Shown piece by piece: positions 5,966 to 13,512 of a DNA stretch of 13,512 bases. Source of the stretch: CAZXVU01 sp964644465 (GTDB lineage: Bacteria; Chlamydiota; Chlamydiia; Chlamydiales; SM23-39); NCBI GenBank assembly GCA_964644465.1, contig CAZXVU010000053.1, positions 1-13,512 of the forward strand. The letters run 5' to 3'. The stretch's first letter is position 1. Each line of letters begins with the position of its first letter. The notes beneath the pieces are model-generated. The model made no database searches. It was not told where the DNA came from and worked only from the letters and a program-made list of their open reading frames with translations. Made by a program: the position numbers and the translations under genes.

Positions 5966-7600
5966 TTATCTCCACTTTTGTACGATAGGTACGATCCGGC
6001 CTTTGCTAAATGCTTTTTGCGTAACGCGAATGGCAATGGGAGCTTGGCGTCTTTTATATTCGGCTAAGTGAATCTTGTGGACAATATCCCGCACAAAATC
6101 GAGGGGCAAATTTCGCTTCGCAGCGATCTCTTCAGGATCCAGCTTCATTTCAATGTAATCTTCAATAATCGGGTCGAGGATTTCATATCGCGGCAGCGTA
6201 TCGAAATCGGTTTGGTTCGGCTTGAGCTCCGCGCTGGGAACTTTCTCGATGATTTCTTTGGGGATAATCTCCCCTTTTCTATTGATGAACCTTGCTAATT
6301 CGTAGATATGGAGCTTTGTTACATCATGGAGCACGCCAAGGCCTCCAGCCATATCGCCATAGAGCGTCGAATAGCCCATGGCCATTTCGCTCTTATTTCC
6401 TGTATTCAGAAGAATCGATCCAAATTTATTAGAGAGGGCCATCAAGATCATCCCGCGAATGCGCGATTGGATATTCTCTTCAGTCACATCTGAGGGGCGG
6501 TTTTCAAATATTGGCTTGAGCAAATTGAGGTAGCTTTGAAAAATTGAGTCAAAAGGAATTTTATGCAGTTCAATCCCGAGATTTTTGGCGAGTTTTTCTG
6601 AATCGTGGACGCTTCCCGGAGAGGAGTAGCGGGAAGGCAAAGTCACTCCAAGGACATTTTCAGCGCCTAAAGCCTCTTTTGCAATACATGCCACTAGAGC
6701 CGAATCAATTCCTCCCGAAAGACCGATCAGCCCCTTCTTGAAGCCTTGCTTATGTAAATAATCCCTCACACCCAAAACAAGCGCAGCATAGAGGTCCTTT
6801 GTCCCATTCTCAGGCATTGCGCAGGGGCAGGCATGGGTGCTAAGATCGATGAGCAGATCATCTTCAGCAAACCCTTTTCCGATCTGAATCAATTCCCCTT
6901 TCTCATTGAGATAAAAGCTGTGGCCATCAAAGACCAACTGGTCGTTCGCGCCAACTTGATTGCAAAATATGACAGGGCATTTCAAAGTTTTCGCAACAGC
7001 GGCAAATACGGGAACGCGCGTTTCTGTCCTGTTATAGGAATAAGGAGATCCGGAAATATTCAGCACCAAGTCGGGCCGCTCTTCCTGCAGCTCCAAAACA
7101 GGATCGCTGGAATAATGGGTATATCCAATACTGCCCGAATGCTGCCAAAGATCTTCGCAGACGGTGACCGCGATCTTCCGACCGAGATATTCCCAAATGG
7201 GCTGCTCAGTACCAGGCTCGAAATAACGCCTCTCATCGAATACATCGTAAGTGGGCAGGAGCGTCTTATTTTTAAACCCAAGCAGTTTCCCATTGGCTAA
7301 GATGGCCGCGCTATTGTAGAGCGGCTTTTCTTTTTTTGTCGGATTCCAGCGGGGCAGGCCTAAAACGACAAAAAGCCCCTTCGTCTCTGGCTCGATCAAC
7401 TCCAACTTTTTCGCAAGGGCATCTATATAGGCCTTGTCAAGCAGTAGATCATCGGGAAAATAGCCGCTGAGCGTCAATTCGGGAAAAATGACGATGTCTG
7501 CTTTTTTTTCCCTAGCCCGTTTCAGAGCATCCAGGACCCTTTTCGCATTCCCCTCGACATCGCCGATGGTCTGATTGATTTGTGCAGCTAAAACTTTCAT
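5966..7600 (-). CDS. nadE: Glutamine-dependent NAD+ synthase
   Basis: The enzyme amidates nicotinic acid adenine dinucleotide to NAD+ using ATP and ammonia released from glutamine, the last step of NAD synthesis. The N-terminal nitrilase-type glutaminase domain (about 1-255) shows the catalytic triad Glu41 (FPELTLSGY), Lys112 (FKNKTLLP) and Cys148 (VTVCEDLW). The C-terminal synthetase domain (about 270-544) has the ATP-binding loop LSGGIDSALV (294-303) and LLNTGNKSEMAMGYSTLYGD. I chose the ATG at 7600-7598 because MKVLAAQINQTIGD is the usual family N-terminus, AAAGAG precedes it, and a strong promoter (7622-7650) lies just upstream. A start at 7672 would add 24 unconserved residues over that promoter. 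The stop is 2 nt from the convergent cyclase gene. Confidence 0.95.
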   Translation of the reverse strand: MKVLAAQINQTIGDVEGNAKRVLDALKRAREKKADIVIFPELTLSGYFPDDLLLDKAYIDALAKKLELIEPETKGLFVVLGLPRWNPTKKEKPLYNSAAILANGKLLGFKNKTLLPTYDVFDERRYFEPGTEQPIWEYLGRKIAVTVCEDLWQHSGSIGYTHYSSDPVLELQEERPDLVLNISGSPYSYNRTETRVPVFAAVAKTLKCPVIFCNQVGANDQLVFDGHSFYLNEKGELIQIGKGFAEDDLLIDLSTHACPCAMPENGTKDLYAALVLGVRDYLHKQGFKKGLIGLSGGIDSALVACIAKEALGAENVLGVTLPSRYSSPGSVHDSEKLAKNLGIELHKIPFDSIFQSYLNLLKPIFENRPSDVTEENIQSRIRGMILMALSNKFGSILLNTGNKSEMAMGYSTLYGDMAGGLGVLHDVTKLHIYELARFINRKGEIIPKEIIEKVPSAELKPNQTDFDTLPRYEILDPIIEDYIEMKLDPEEIAAKRNLPLDFVRDIVHKIHLAEYKRRQAPIAIRVTQKAFSKGRIVPIVQKWR

Positions 7601-7621
7601 TTGATAGCTCTTTTGCCAGCG

Positions 7622-7650
7622 ATCATAACCGATATGCAGCGCATTGACAA
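7622..7650 (-). promoter_or_regulatory. Promoter for nadE
   Basis: On the minus strand TTGTCA (7650-7645) and TATGAT (7627-7622) are separated by exactly 17 nt, each matching the sigma-70 consensus at five of six positions. The predicted start is near 7615, about 15 nt before the preferred nadE ATG at 7600. Its -35 box is the complement of the candidate htpG -35. Confidence 0.6.
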
Positions 7651-7672
7651 GAATGACTTTTTGCGGTTTCAT
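7644..7672 (+). promoter_or_regulatory. Candidate promoter for htpG
   Basis: A perfect -35 TTGACA (7644-7649), a 17-nt spacer and a weaker -10 TTTCAT (7667-7672, four of six) precede htpG. The predicted start is near 7679, leaving a leader of about 17 nt with the ribosome site AGGA (7686-7689). No CIRCE-type heat-shock operator is visible. Confidence 0.4.
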
Positions 7673-7695
7673 AGCTCGAGAAATTAGGAAAAAAA

Positions 7696-9501
7696 ATGCG
7701 CCAGAACAATCTTTCTATCCACTCAGAAAATATTTTACCCATCATTAAAAAATGGCTTTACTCGGACAAGGATATCTTCATCCGCGAGCTTGTCTCTAAT
7801 GCCTGTGACGCCTTGAACAAGGTGCGCATCCTCCGGGATAACGGCCAAATCCAAACGGATGGCAGCGAATTCAAAGTCTCCATCAAAATCGATAAGGAAA
7901 ACAAGACCCTCGCCATCTCCGATACAGGGATCGGAATGACCGAGGCGGAAGTGGAAAAATATATCGCCCAAATCGCTTTTTCGGGCGCAGAAGAATTTGT
8001 CGCAAAATATAAATCCCAAACAGAAAAAGATCCCATCATCGGCCATTTCGGACTCGGCTTTTACTCCGCCTACATGGTCGCTTTGAAAGTGGAGATTGAC
8101 ACCGTTTCCTATCAACCTGATTCTAAAGCGGTCTTTTGGTCCTGCGATGGCAGTTCCGCCTATACAATCGGCGCAGGGAAAAGATCCGGCAGAGGCACGG
8201 AAATCTCTCTTTTTCTCGATGAGCAGAATCTCGAATACCTCGAAGAGGCGAAACTGCGCGAACTCCTGACCCGATACTGCAGTTTTATGCCCTTCCCTAT
8301 CGAGCTCAACGGCAAAGCGATCGGCAATAAAGAACCCCTCTGGCTGAAAAATCCCTCTGAATGCACCGACGCGGAATATCTCGCCTTTTATCGCCAATTA
8401 TTCCCCATGGATCCCGATCCTATTTTCTGGATCCATCTCAATGTCGATTATCCTTTCCATCTGCAGGGAATTCTCTATTTTCCCAAAATCCACCGCCGCT
8501 TCGACTCGAATGAGAGCGCGATCAAACTGTTTTGCAACCGCGTTTTCGTGTCGGACAACTGCAAAGACATCCTCCCCGATTTCTTGATGATATTGCGCGG
8601 CGCAATCGACAGCCCCGACATCCCGCTCAACGTTTCCCGTTCCTATCTGCAAGTGGATAAAAATGTACGCCAACTGAGCACCCATATTTCGAAAAAAGTC
8701 TCAGACAAACTCCATCAGCTCTACAAAACTGATCGTGAAAAATATATTTCTTTCTGGCCAGAGATTGAGATGATCGTAAAACTCGGTCTTTTGCAGGATG
8801 AAAAATTCTTTGAGCGCGTCAAAGAGATCCTGATCTGGAAAAATAATGAAGATAAATGGACGACGATCGCTGAGACCTTAGATCGCAGCGGAGAGAAAAA
8901 AATCTATTATGCGTCTCATGATAAAGCCCCTCTTCTGCTAGAGCTCTATAAACAAAAAGAAATCCTATTTGCTACCACACCCATAGACACAGCCGTTATT
9001 CAATATTTGGAAGACAAACTCTCCGTCACATTCCAGAGGATCGACGGCGCTCTCGATGACTCCATTCTCGATCCCTCCCGCGAGAAAACACTTCTCGATG
9101 CCGACGGCAAAACAGAATCGGCCAAAATCGCTGCATTCATCCGCACAGCACTCGGACAAGATGAAGTGGAAGTAGAAGCAAAAAGCTTAGCTTCCGATCA
9201 GCTTCCCGGACTGATTGTTCTCAATGAAAATCAAAGGCGGATGCGCGACTACATGGCGCTCACCCAAGGCAAACCAATGCCTCAGTTGTTGGGTAAAAAA
9301 ACATTTGTTGTGAATACGAACAGCAAACTGATCCAAGCGATTTCCCGTCTGCAAAATAAACAGCCCGAAATTGCTAAAGAAGTCGCTATGGGAGTTTATG
9401 ACCTTTCCCTTCTTTCTCAGCGCGAATTGGACCCTTCCGATTTGCAGCAAGTGATCTCGCGTCAAACTCAAATTTTGGAAAAACTAGCGAGTCTTGTTTA
9501 A
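7696..9501 (+). CDS. htpG: Molecular chaperone HtpG (bacterial Hsp90)
   Basis: HtpG is a cytoplasmic dimeric ATP-dependent chaperone that remodels late-folding client proteins. The product is 601 residues (E. coli 624). The N-terminal GHKL ATPase domain (about 1-215) carries RELVSNACDALNKVR (30-44) with catalytic Glu31 and Asn35, ISDTGIGMT (74-82) with nucleotide-contacting Asp76, and the lid/phosphate motif GHFGLGFYSAYMV (116-128). The middle domain contains the conserved IDSPDIPLNVSRSYLQ, including the Arg that contacts the ATP gamma-phosphate. As in other bacterial Hsp90s, there is no charged linker and no MEEVD tail. AGGA lies 6 nt before the ATG. A phosphoesterase gene follows after 27 nt, probably on the same mRNA. 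Confidence 0.96.
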   Translation: MRQNNLSIHSENILPIIKKWLYSDKDIFIRELVSNACDALNKVRILRDNGQIQTDGSEFKVSIKIDKENKTLAISDTGIGMTEAEVEKYIAQIAFSGAEEFVAKYKSQTEKDPIIGHFGLGFYSAYMVALKVEIDTVSYQPDSKAVFWSCDGSSAYTIGAGKRSGRGTEISLFLDEQNLEYLEEAKLRELLTRYCSFMPFPIELNGKAIGNKEPLWLKNPSECTDAEYLAFYRQLFPMDPDPIFWIHLNVDYPFHLQGILYFPKIHRRFDSNESAIKLFCNRVFVSDNCKDILPDFLMILRGAIDSPDIPLNVSRSYLQVDKNVRQLSTHISKKVSDKLHQLYKTDREKYISFWPEIEMIVKLGLLQDEKFFERVKEILIWKNNEDKWTTIAETLDRSGEKKIYYASHDKAPLLLELYKQKEILFATTPIDTAVIQYLEDKLSVTFQRIDGALDDSILDPSREKTLLDADGKTESAKIAAFIRTALGQDEVEVEAKSLASDQLPGLIVLNENQRRMRDYMALTQGKPMPQLLGKKTFVVNTNSKLIQAISRLQNKQPEIAKEVAMGVYDLSLLSQRELDPSDLQQVISRQTQILEKLASLV

Positions 9502-9528
9502 AATTGCAGCACTATTTAAGGTGAGGGA

Positions 9529-10680
9529 ATGGGACGTGTCCTCGTTCTTTCCCTCTTCTTCGCCATCGCCGCACACGCGGAAATTTCTGCTCTCTATTTA
9601 ACTTGGTATGGCGATCCAACCACCACGATGGCCATTCAATGGCATACTCAGAATGAAGAGCCCTCTGATTCCGTTCATTTAGAAACACTCGATGGAAAAT
9701 GGTACGAACTCAAAGGATCGCACACCTTTTTGGATCAAATTTTGGTCCATTCCCTATTTTTGGAGCATCTAGATTCAGACACTGAATATTCTTTCCGCAT
9801 CGGAAACGATCCTACAATTTACAAATTCCGCACTGCGCCGCATATCCTAGACAAACCGATCCGCTTCATCGTTGGTGGCGATGTGTGCTGCAACTGCAAA
9901 TTATTCCGCCGCATGAATAAAACTGTTGTGGAGAACGATCCTCTTTTTGCCGTTCTCGGCGGCGATATCGCTTATGCGATCCACACAGCTCCATTCAGAA
10001 CAAATTCAGCTCCTCTGCGACGATGGCTTTCCTTTTTGAAAGATTGGAAAGATCAAATGAAAACACACTCGAACCGGCTAATTCCTTTTGTTCTTGTTCC
10101 CGGCAACCACGATATTGAACCGGATAATTATGAATTATTTTTCAAACTTTTTGCCTTTCCCAACAAACAGCTTTACCGCACTTTGAATTTTGGCAGTTAC
10201 CTCAGTCTATTCCTGCTCGATACGGGCCATTTCCAACCCATTGAAGGACGCCAAACCCTATGGCTCGAGGAAGCTCTTGAAGAGGTTGCCAATATTCCCT
10301 ATCGTTTCGCGATCTACCATCAATCAGCCTATCCTTCCTACTATCCCTACCATGGCGCCGTTGCGAAAAAAATTCGATCCCATTGGGCACCCCTTTTTGA
10401 AAAGCACGGCATCCTCGCAGCTTTTGAAAACCACAACCACGCATACAAACGGACTTATCCCATTAAAGCAAACCAGATCGACAAACATGGGGTCGTCTAC
10501 CTAGGTGATGGGAGCTGGGGCGCAGCCCCTCGCAACACGAATGACGCATGGTATTTAGATAAAAAAGCCCGTAAAAACGCTGTTTTCCTCGTTGAATTGA
10601 CAGCTAAAGAGGCTCATATCAAAGCTTTAGATCTCTTCAATACCCTCTTTGACGAACTCAAATTAAACCCCATACATTAA
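9529..10680 (+). CDS. Exported purple-acid-phosphatase-like metallophosphoesterase
   Basis: A 383-residue protein with an N-terminal signal peptide (hydrophobic 4-15, likely cut after AHA at 17), so probably exported. Residues about 20-103 resemble the fibronectin-like N-terminal domain of purple acid phosphatases (LYLTWYGDPTTTMAIQWHT, DTEYSFRIG). The metallophosphatase domain follows with the dinuclear-metal motifs in order: Asp118 (GGDVCC), Asp146 and Tyr149 (GGDIAYA), Asn193-His194 (PGNHDIE), His264 (IYHQSAYPS), and His302/His304 (ENHNHAYKRTYP). All expected ligands are present. The last motif lacks the usual glycine of GHxH, and the first Asp is followed by an unusual Cys cluster (120, 121, 123). 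The substrate is unknown; phosphate release from phosphomonoesters or nucleotides outside the cytoplasm is plausible. A strong AAGGTGAGG ribosome site (9518-9526) supports the start. Probably co-transcribed with htpG. Confidence 0.87.
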   Translation: MGRVLVLSLFFAIAAHAEISALYLTWYGDPTTTMAIQWHTQNEEPSDSVHLETLDGKWYELKGSHTFLDQILVHSLFLEHLDSDTEYSFRIGNDPTIYKFRTAPHILDKPIRFIVGGDVCCNCKLFRRMNKTVVENDPLFAVLGGDIAYAIHTAPFRTNSAPLRRWLSFLKDWKDQMKTHSNRLIPFVLVPGNHDIEPDNYELFFKLFAFPNKQLYRTLNFGSYLSLFLLDTGHFQPIEGRQTLWLEEALEEVANIPYRFAIYHQSAYPSYYPYHGAVAKKIRSHWAPLFEKHGILAAFENHNHAYKRTYPIKANQIDKHGVVYLGDGSWGAAPRNTNDAWYLDKKARKNAVFLVELTAKEAHIKALDLFNTLFDELKLNPIH

Positions 10681-10690
10681 TAACATTCAA

Positions 10691-10737
10691 TTGTTTTTTA
10701 TTATAATTTAATTTATAATAGTTAGTAATTTATAATA
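10691..10737 (+). promoter_or_regulatory. AT-rich promoter region with three TATAAT hexamers
   Basis: Perfect -10 hexamers occur at 10702-10707, 10714-10719 and 10731-10736. The best full candidate is TTGTTT (10691-10696), a 17-nt spacer and TATAAT (10714-10719). The decamer ATTTATAATA is repeated with a 17-nt period (10711-10720 and 10728-10737). The whole stretch 10681-10738 has very few G or C bases. It would drive the coiled-coil gene starting at 10753. Confidence 0.5.
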
Positions 10738-10752
10738 AAAACGGCTATTAAT

Positions 10753-13512
10753 ATGTTTCCTGTTGCAGGAACGAGTCCTTTTGTATGTCTTACAACGCAT
10801 AAAGTCCATGGGCCGATTGCTATACCTTTTGCTCCTGAATATGAAGGGCCGCGTAAAGTCGCTTATAATCAACTCATTCAAGATCCTTACTTCCTTTCCT
10901 ATGCTCAACATTTAAAAAATAATTTTCCGAAATTTAGTTCTGCAAGCCAGTTATTGATTCAAATCGAACTGCATGAAGGCGGCGTCCGGATCCGGATAAA
11001 GTCCTCTCCAACAGATGGAGGAATGTTTGTACCTTTGAATGATCCTGGATTTAATAGAGCCCATGTTCTCGCTGAATATATCCTTGGAGTTCGCGATGAA
11101 CTTCCACCAGGTTTCAACGCCGGAGGAGAATCCGCTACAGGCCCAGCAATTCCGCGAGCAGATAGCCCAAATCCTTCCATCATCGGTCAACCGCCTCTCT
11201 CGCCCCGATCTGAGCCCGAATCTCATCAACCTACGCCAAGATATCGTCCTGCTCCAGAAGAAGGTCCAAGAGAGATGTCTCCAGAATTTGCGGCCATGCT
11301 CGAACAACTGCAAGCTAAAGATAGGCAAATACAGCAGCTGACAGAACTTTTCCCTAAGATGCAGGAAGATTTTCTCGCCGCAAACCGCGCTAAAGATGAA
11401 CAGATGCACCATCTGATGCAGCAATTTTCACAAGGTCAACAAGAATATCTAGCCGCTAGCCTCGCTAAAGATGCCCAGATGGAGCATCTCATCCAACAAT
11501 TTTCACAAAGACAGGAAGAGCAGCTTGCATCGTATCGCGAAGATATGGCCGCGCTGCGAGGCGAATCAGATGCCCGTTATACTGCGCTCGAGCAAGCCCA
11601 TGCACAAACTGTTGCCTTATTACAGCAGCAGAATAAAGCGGCACTGGAGGCTTTCAGCAAAGCCCATGAGGAACTCACAGCGGAAATAGCCGATGGCCGG
11701 CAAGAATCTAACGCACAGATCAGAGACCTCAAAGCTAGCCATGAGAGAGCCGTTGCTGCTATGCACGCTCACTTTGATAAAGTCATCAATGCCTTACGAG
11801 CTGATCATCACACAGCAATCACAGCGCTGCGAGAAGAATTCAACCAAGTTGTTGCTGAATTTAGAGCAACTCTTGACGGCATTCGCGAAGATAATAGACA
11901 CACTCTTGATGCAACAATTCAAACGCTCACGCAAAGATTTGATACAGCTCTAGAAGCTCTTCAAGAAAGGCACGAAGCTGTTCTTAAAAGAATCGATGAA
12001 GCAAATACAAGAGCCCAAAATCTTGCCAACGAAACAAACAGACATGCCTTTGACACAATGGTTGCTGAAAATCGCAGGTCAGCTCATCTCCTCTCTGCAA
12101 GATTTGAAACGGCTCTTGAAGCCCATGAAGCCACTCTTGCAAGAATCGCTGAAGAGAGTAAGGCAACCCGCAATGAACATCGATTTATAGTCGCAAAATT
12201 ATTAGAACATTTGAGACATTTGCCCGTAAGCGCTCCTCCAGCGCTTTTTGACGATGAAGTAATAGGCAGCGGCAGCGATGATGATTTAGATCCTTCGCGC
12301 GCTCCATCCCCCTCTCCTGATGCAGATGCAAGCGGCACCGGAACTCACCATCATACTGTCCCCCCCGATGCACCACACGGCCACTCAAGCGCACCAGGCC
12401 CTGATGACGATGCCGATCGCCCACCCGGACCTTCCGATTCACACGACCTCGCCGATGCACATGCCGTCCCTTTAGGGGCAGCAAGCACAGACCCTTCAGA
12501 CGCATCAGGATCTCCTGATCTTGCCAAAGAACAACTCGCAGCACTACGGCATTCCATTGAAACAATGAGTTCAAGTATCTCCTCTCTTCACCAACAAAAT
12601 CGTGAAGCTGTAGAGCAATTTTCTGAACAAGAGCGAGTAAACCAGCAATTGCTTCGAACCCTTGATCAAATAAGCGGTGAACGCGATCGACTGGCTGCAC
12701 ACGCAAGAGAGCTGGAGGGTCAATTCCAAGAAAATGGAAGGCTTCGTGCTCGCCTACTCATGGCAGAACAAGACCTCGCTACTTTATCTACTTTGCAACA
12801 TCAACTGCGCGCGCTCAGAGAAGAACTATTAAATGGTCAAAGAGATAACGATGGACTTCGCGATGCCGCTGATAGAGCTGCTGCATCCGTTCGAAGATAT
12901 CAAACGCAATTAGATCATCTTTCGAGAGAAAATGAAGAATTGAGACAACGCCCTATTGAGCTAACCGCTGCGCTAGAAACTCATGCTTCAAGCATCGATC
13001 AACTCTTAAGAGAACTTAGAACAGCCAATGACCTCCTTGAAAGAATTCGAGGAATCGTTCAAGTAGAACCTGAAAATGATCTCGCCGATGGATTAGAAGC
13101 TATTATAGATGGCCTTGGCAACGATAGAAATCGATTGAGAGAAGAAAACGAAGCATTGCTTACTCGCCTCGAAGAACAAGAAGCTCTTCTTACCAGAGCC
13201 AGATCTGATTTGCTATTAAGAGATGAAGAACTGATCGTACGCGATGAACGGATCAGAGAGCTTATAGATGAAAATGAAGATTTGCTACGCCAAAATGCAC
13301 TTTTAAGCCGTCTTGTATCTTTCCAAGTTTTACAGGCTAGAGAAATCGAAAGAAATCGGCGCGTTCTCCCACAACCAGCAATTCAGCACATCCCTCAACC
13401 GGTCGTTAATATCCCAAGACCCATTTCCGCTAGGTTTCCACAAATAGATATTCGAAGATTTCTTTTTCATCCGCTTTTGAATTTATGGAATCCTTTCCGC
13501 CCATCTCCATTA
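10753..13512 (+). CDS. Large coiled-coil protein, unrecognised family (runs off right edge)
   Basis: The frame is open from an ATG at 10753 to the window end: 920 codons with no stop. Two in-frame stops (10723, 10726) lie upstream, so this ATG is the earliest possible; the Shine-Dalgarno is poor. I do not recognise the family. Residues 1-130 look globular (MFPVAGTSPFVCLTTHK at the start). Residues 131-174 are Pro/Ser-rich. Residues 175-490 form a long Gln/Glu/Ala-rich coiled coil that begins with 25-residue repeats. Residues 492-589 are a disordered Asp/Pro/Ser/His linker. Residues 590-867 form a second coiled coil with leucine heptads (REENEALLTRLEEQEALL). From 871 a Pro-rich basic tail (PQPAIQHIPQPVVNIPRP) begins. 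No signal peptide, membrane segment or bilobed Inc-type hydrophobic domain is seen. A structural, cell-organisation or secreted host-interaction role is possible but unproven. Confidence 0.85.
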   Translation, partial: MFPVAGTSPFVCLTTHKVHGPIAIPFAPEYEGPRKVAYNQLIQDPYFLSYAQHLKNNFPKFSSASQLLIQIELHEGGVRIRIKSSPTDGGMFVPLNDPGFNRAHVLAEYILGVRDELPPGFNAGGESATGPAIPRADSPNPSIIGQPPLSPRSEPESHQPTPRYRPAPEEGPREMSPEFAAMLEQLQAKDRQIQQLTELFPKMQEDFLAANRAKDEQMHHLMQQFSQGQQEYLAASLAKDAQMEHLIQQFSQRQEEQLASYREDMAALRGESDARYTALEQAHAQTVALLQQQNKAALEAFSKAHEELTAEIADGRQESNAQIRDLKASHERAVAAMHAHFDKVINALRADHHTAITALREEFNQVVAEFRATLDGIREDNRHTLDATIQTLTQRFDTALEALQERHEAVLKRIDEANTRAQNLANETNRHAFDTMVAENRRSAHLLSARFETALEAHEATLARIAEESKATRNEHRFIVAKLLEHLRHLPVSAPPALFDDEVIGSGSDDDLDPSRAPSPSPDADASGTGTHHHTVPPDAPHGHSSAPGPDDDADRPPGPSDSHDLADAHAVPLGAASTDPSDASGSPDLAKEQLAALRHSIETMSSSISSLHQQNREAVEQFSEQERVNQQLLRTLDQISGERDRLAAHARELEGQFQENGRLRARLLMAEQDLATLSTLQHQLRALREELLNGQRDNDGLRDAADRAAASVRRYQTQLDHLSRENEELRQRPIELTAALETHASSIDQLLRELRTANDLLERIRGIVQVEPENDLADGLEAIIDGLGNDRNRLREENEALLTRLEEQEALLTRARSDLLLRDEELIVRDERIRELIDENEDLLRQNALLSRLVSFQVLQAREIERNRRVLPQPAIQHIPQPVVNIPRPISARFPQIDIRRFLFHPLLNLWNPFRPSPL
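11299..11523 (+). repeat. Three 75-bp (25-residue) repeats inside the coiled-coil gene
   Basis: Two clear tandem copies, 11374-11448 and 11449-11523, encode units beginning LAANRAKDEQM and LAASLAKDAQM and share QQFSQ near their ends. A more diverged unit (LEQLQAKDRQI) precedes them at 11299-11373. The 25-residue period is not a multiple of seven but can fit a coiled coil with a stutter. This indicates growth of the coiled coil by in-frame duplication. Confidence 0.75.
11935..12156 (+). repeat. Spaced internal duplication in the coiled-coil gene
   Basis: A unit at 11935-12003 (RFDTALEALQERHEAVLKRI) recurs at 12100-12156 as RFETALEAHEATLARI, with three codons missing from the second copy. The units start 165 nt (55 residues) apart. 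The similarity is visible at both nucleotide and protein level. Confidence 0.6.

Noticed and set aside
7601..7672. 24-residue N-terminal extension of NadE
   Set aside because: It is not part of the family N-terminus, lacks a ribosome site at 7672, and overlaps two well-formed promoters.
7735..8397. 220-codon minus-strand ORF inside htpG
   Set aside because: It is antisense to the conserved HtpG ATPase domain and its composition mirrors the opposite strand.
10959..11424. Minus-strand and alternative plus-frame ORFs in the coiled-coil gene
   Set aside because: They are short, overlapping and without motifs, while the reading frame from 10753 continues unbroken and encodes coherent heptads.
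12185..12706. 173-codon minus-strand ORF at the right side
   Set aside because: It is antisense to the GC-rich linker of the coiled-coil gene, where stop codons are scarce; the plus frame is open for 920 codons.

Overview
The window most resembles a chromosome segment of an environmental chlamydia (Chlamydiota, Parachlamydiales-like). The main reason is the neighbourhood: a short, chlamydia-style AMP nucleosidase gene next to an elongation factor P gene, an arrangement I recall from Chlamydia trachomatis (CT751/CT752). The NAD synthase, EpmA and HtpG genes point to a metabolically richer, amoeba-associated relative rather than a human-pathogen Chlamydia. This placement is inference; no rRNA gene is present to confirm it.

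Layout, left to right. (1) 1-590, minus: the 5' part of amn, running off the left edge. (2) 591-678: a divergent promoter region, which also holds an 11-codon minus-strand mini-ORF with a perfect Shine-Dalgarno sequence. (3) 679-2191, plus: efp and epmA, overlapping by 29 nt; together they encode translation factor EF-P and its lysine-modifying enzyme. (4) 2192-2636: a 445-nt gap without a gene, almost filled by a 302-bp element (2265-2566) of long terminal inverted repeats and nine perfect short hairpins. (5) 2637-5963, plus: a 1108-residue zinc-ribbon / class III nucleotide cyclase / AAA-STAND ATPase / TPR signalling protein. (6) 5966-7600, minus: glutamine-dependent NAD+ synthase, convergent with the cyclase gene and only 2 nt from it. 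(7) 7601-7695: compact divergent promoters that seem to share one -35 hexamer. (8) 7696-10680, plus: htpG followed after 27 nt by an exported purple-acid-phosphatase-like metallophosphoesterase, probably one transcript. (9) 10681-10752: a very AT-rich promoter region. (10) 10753-13512, plus: a large coiled-coil protein of at least 920 residues, open to the right edge.

Most genes are housekeeping (purine salvage, translation rescue at polyproline, NAD synthesis, chaperone). The unusual content is the hairpin-array element at 2265-2566, whose two arms differ in loops and by a paired, compensatory stem change, and the right-edge coiled-coil protein, which I do not recognise and which could be a lineage-specific structural or host-interaction protein. 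No tRNA, rRNA, CRISPR, transposase or phage gene was seen.
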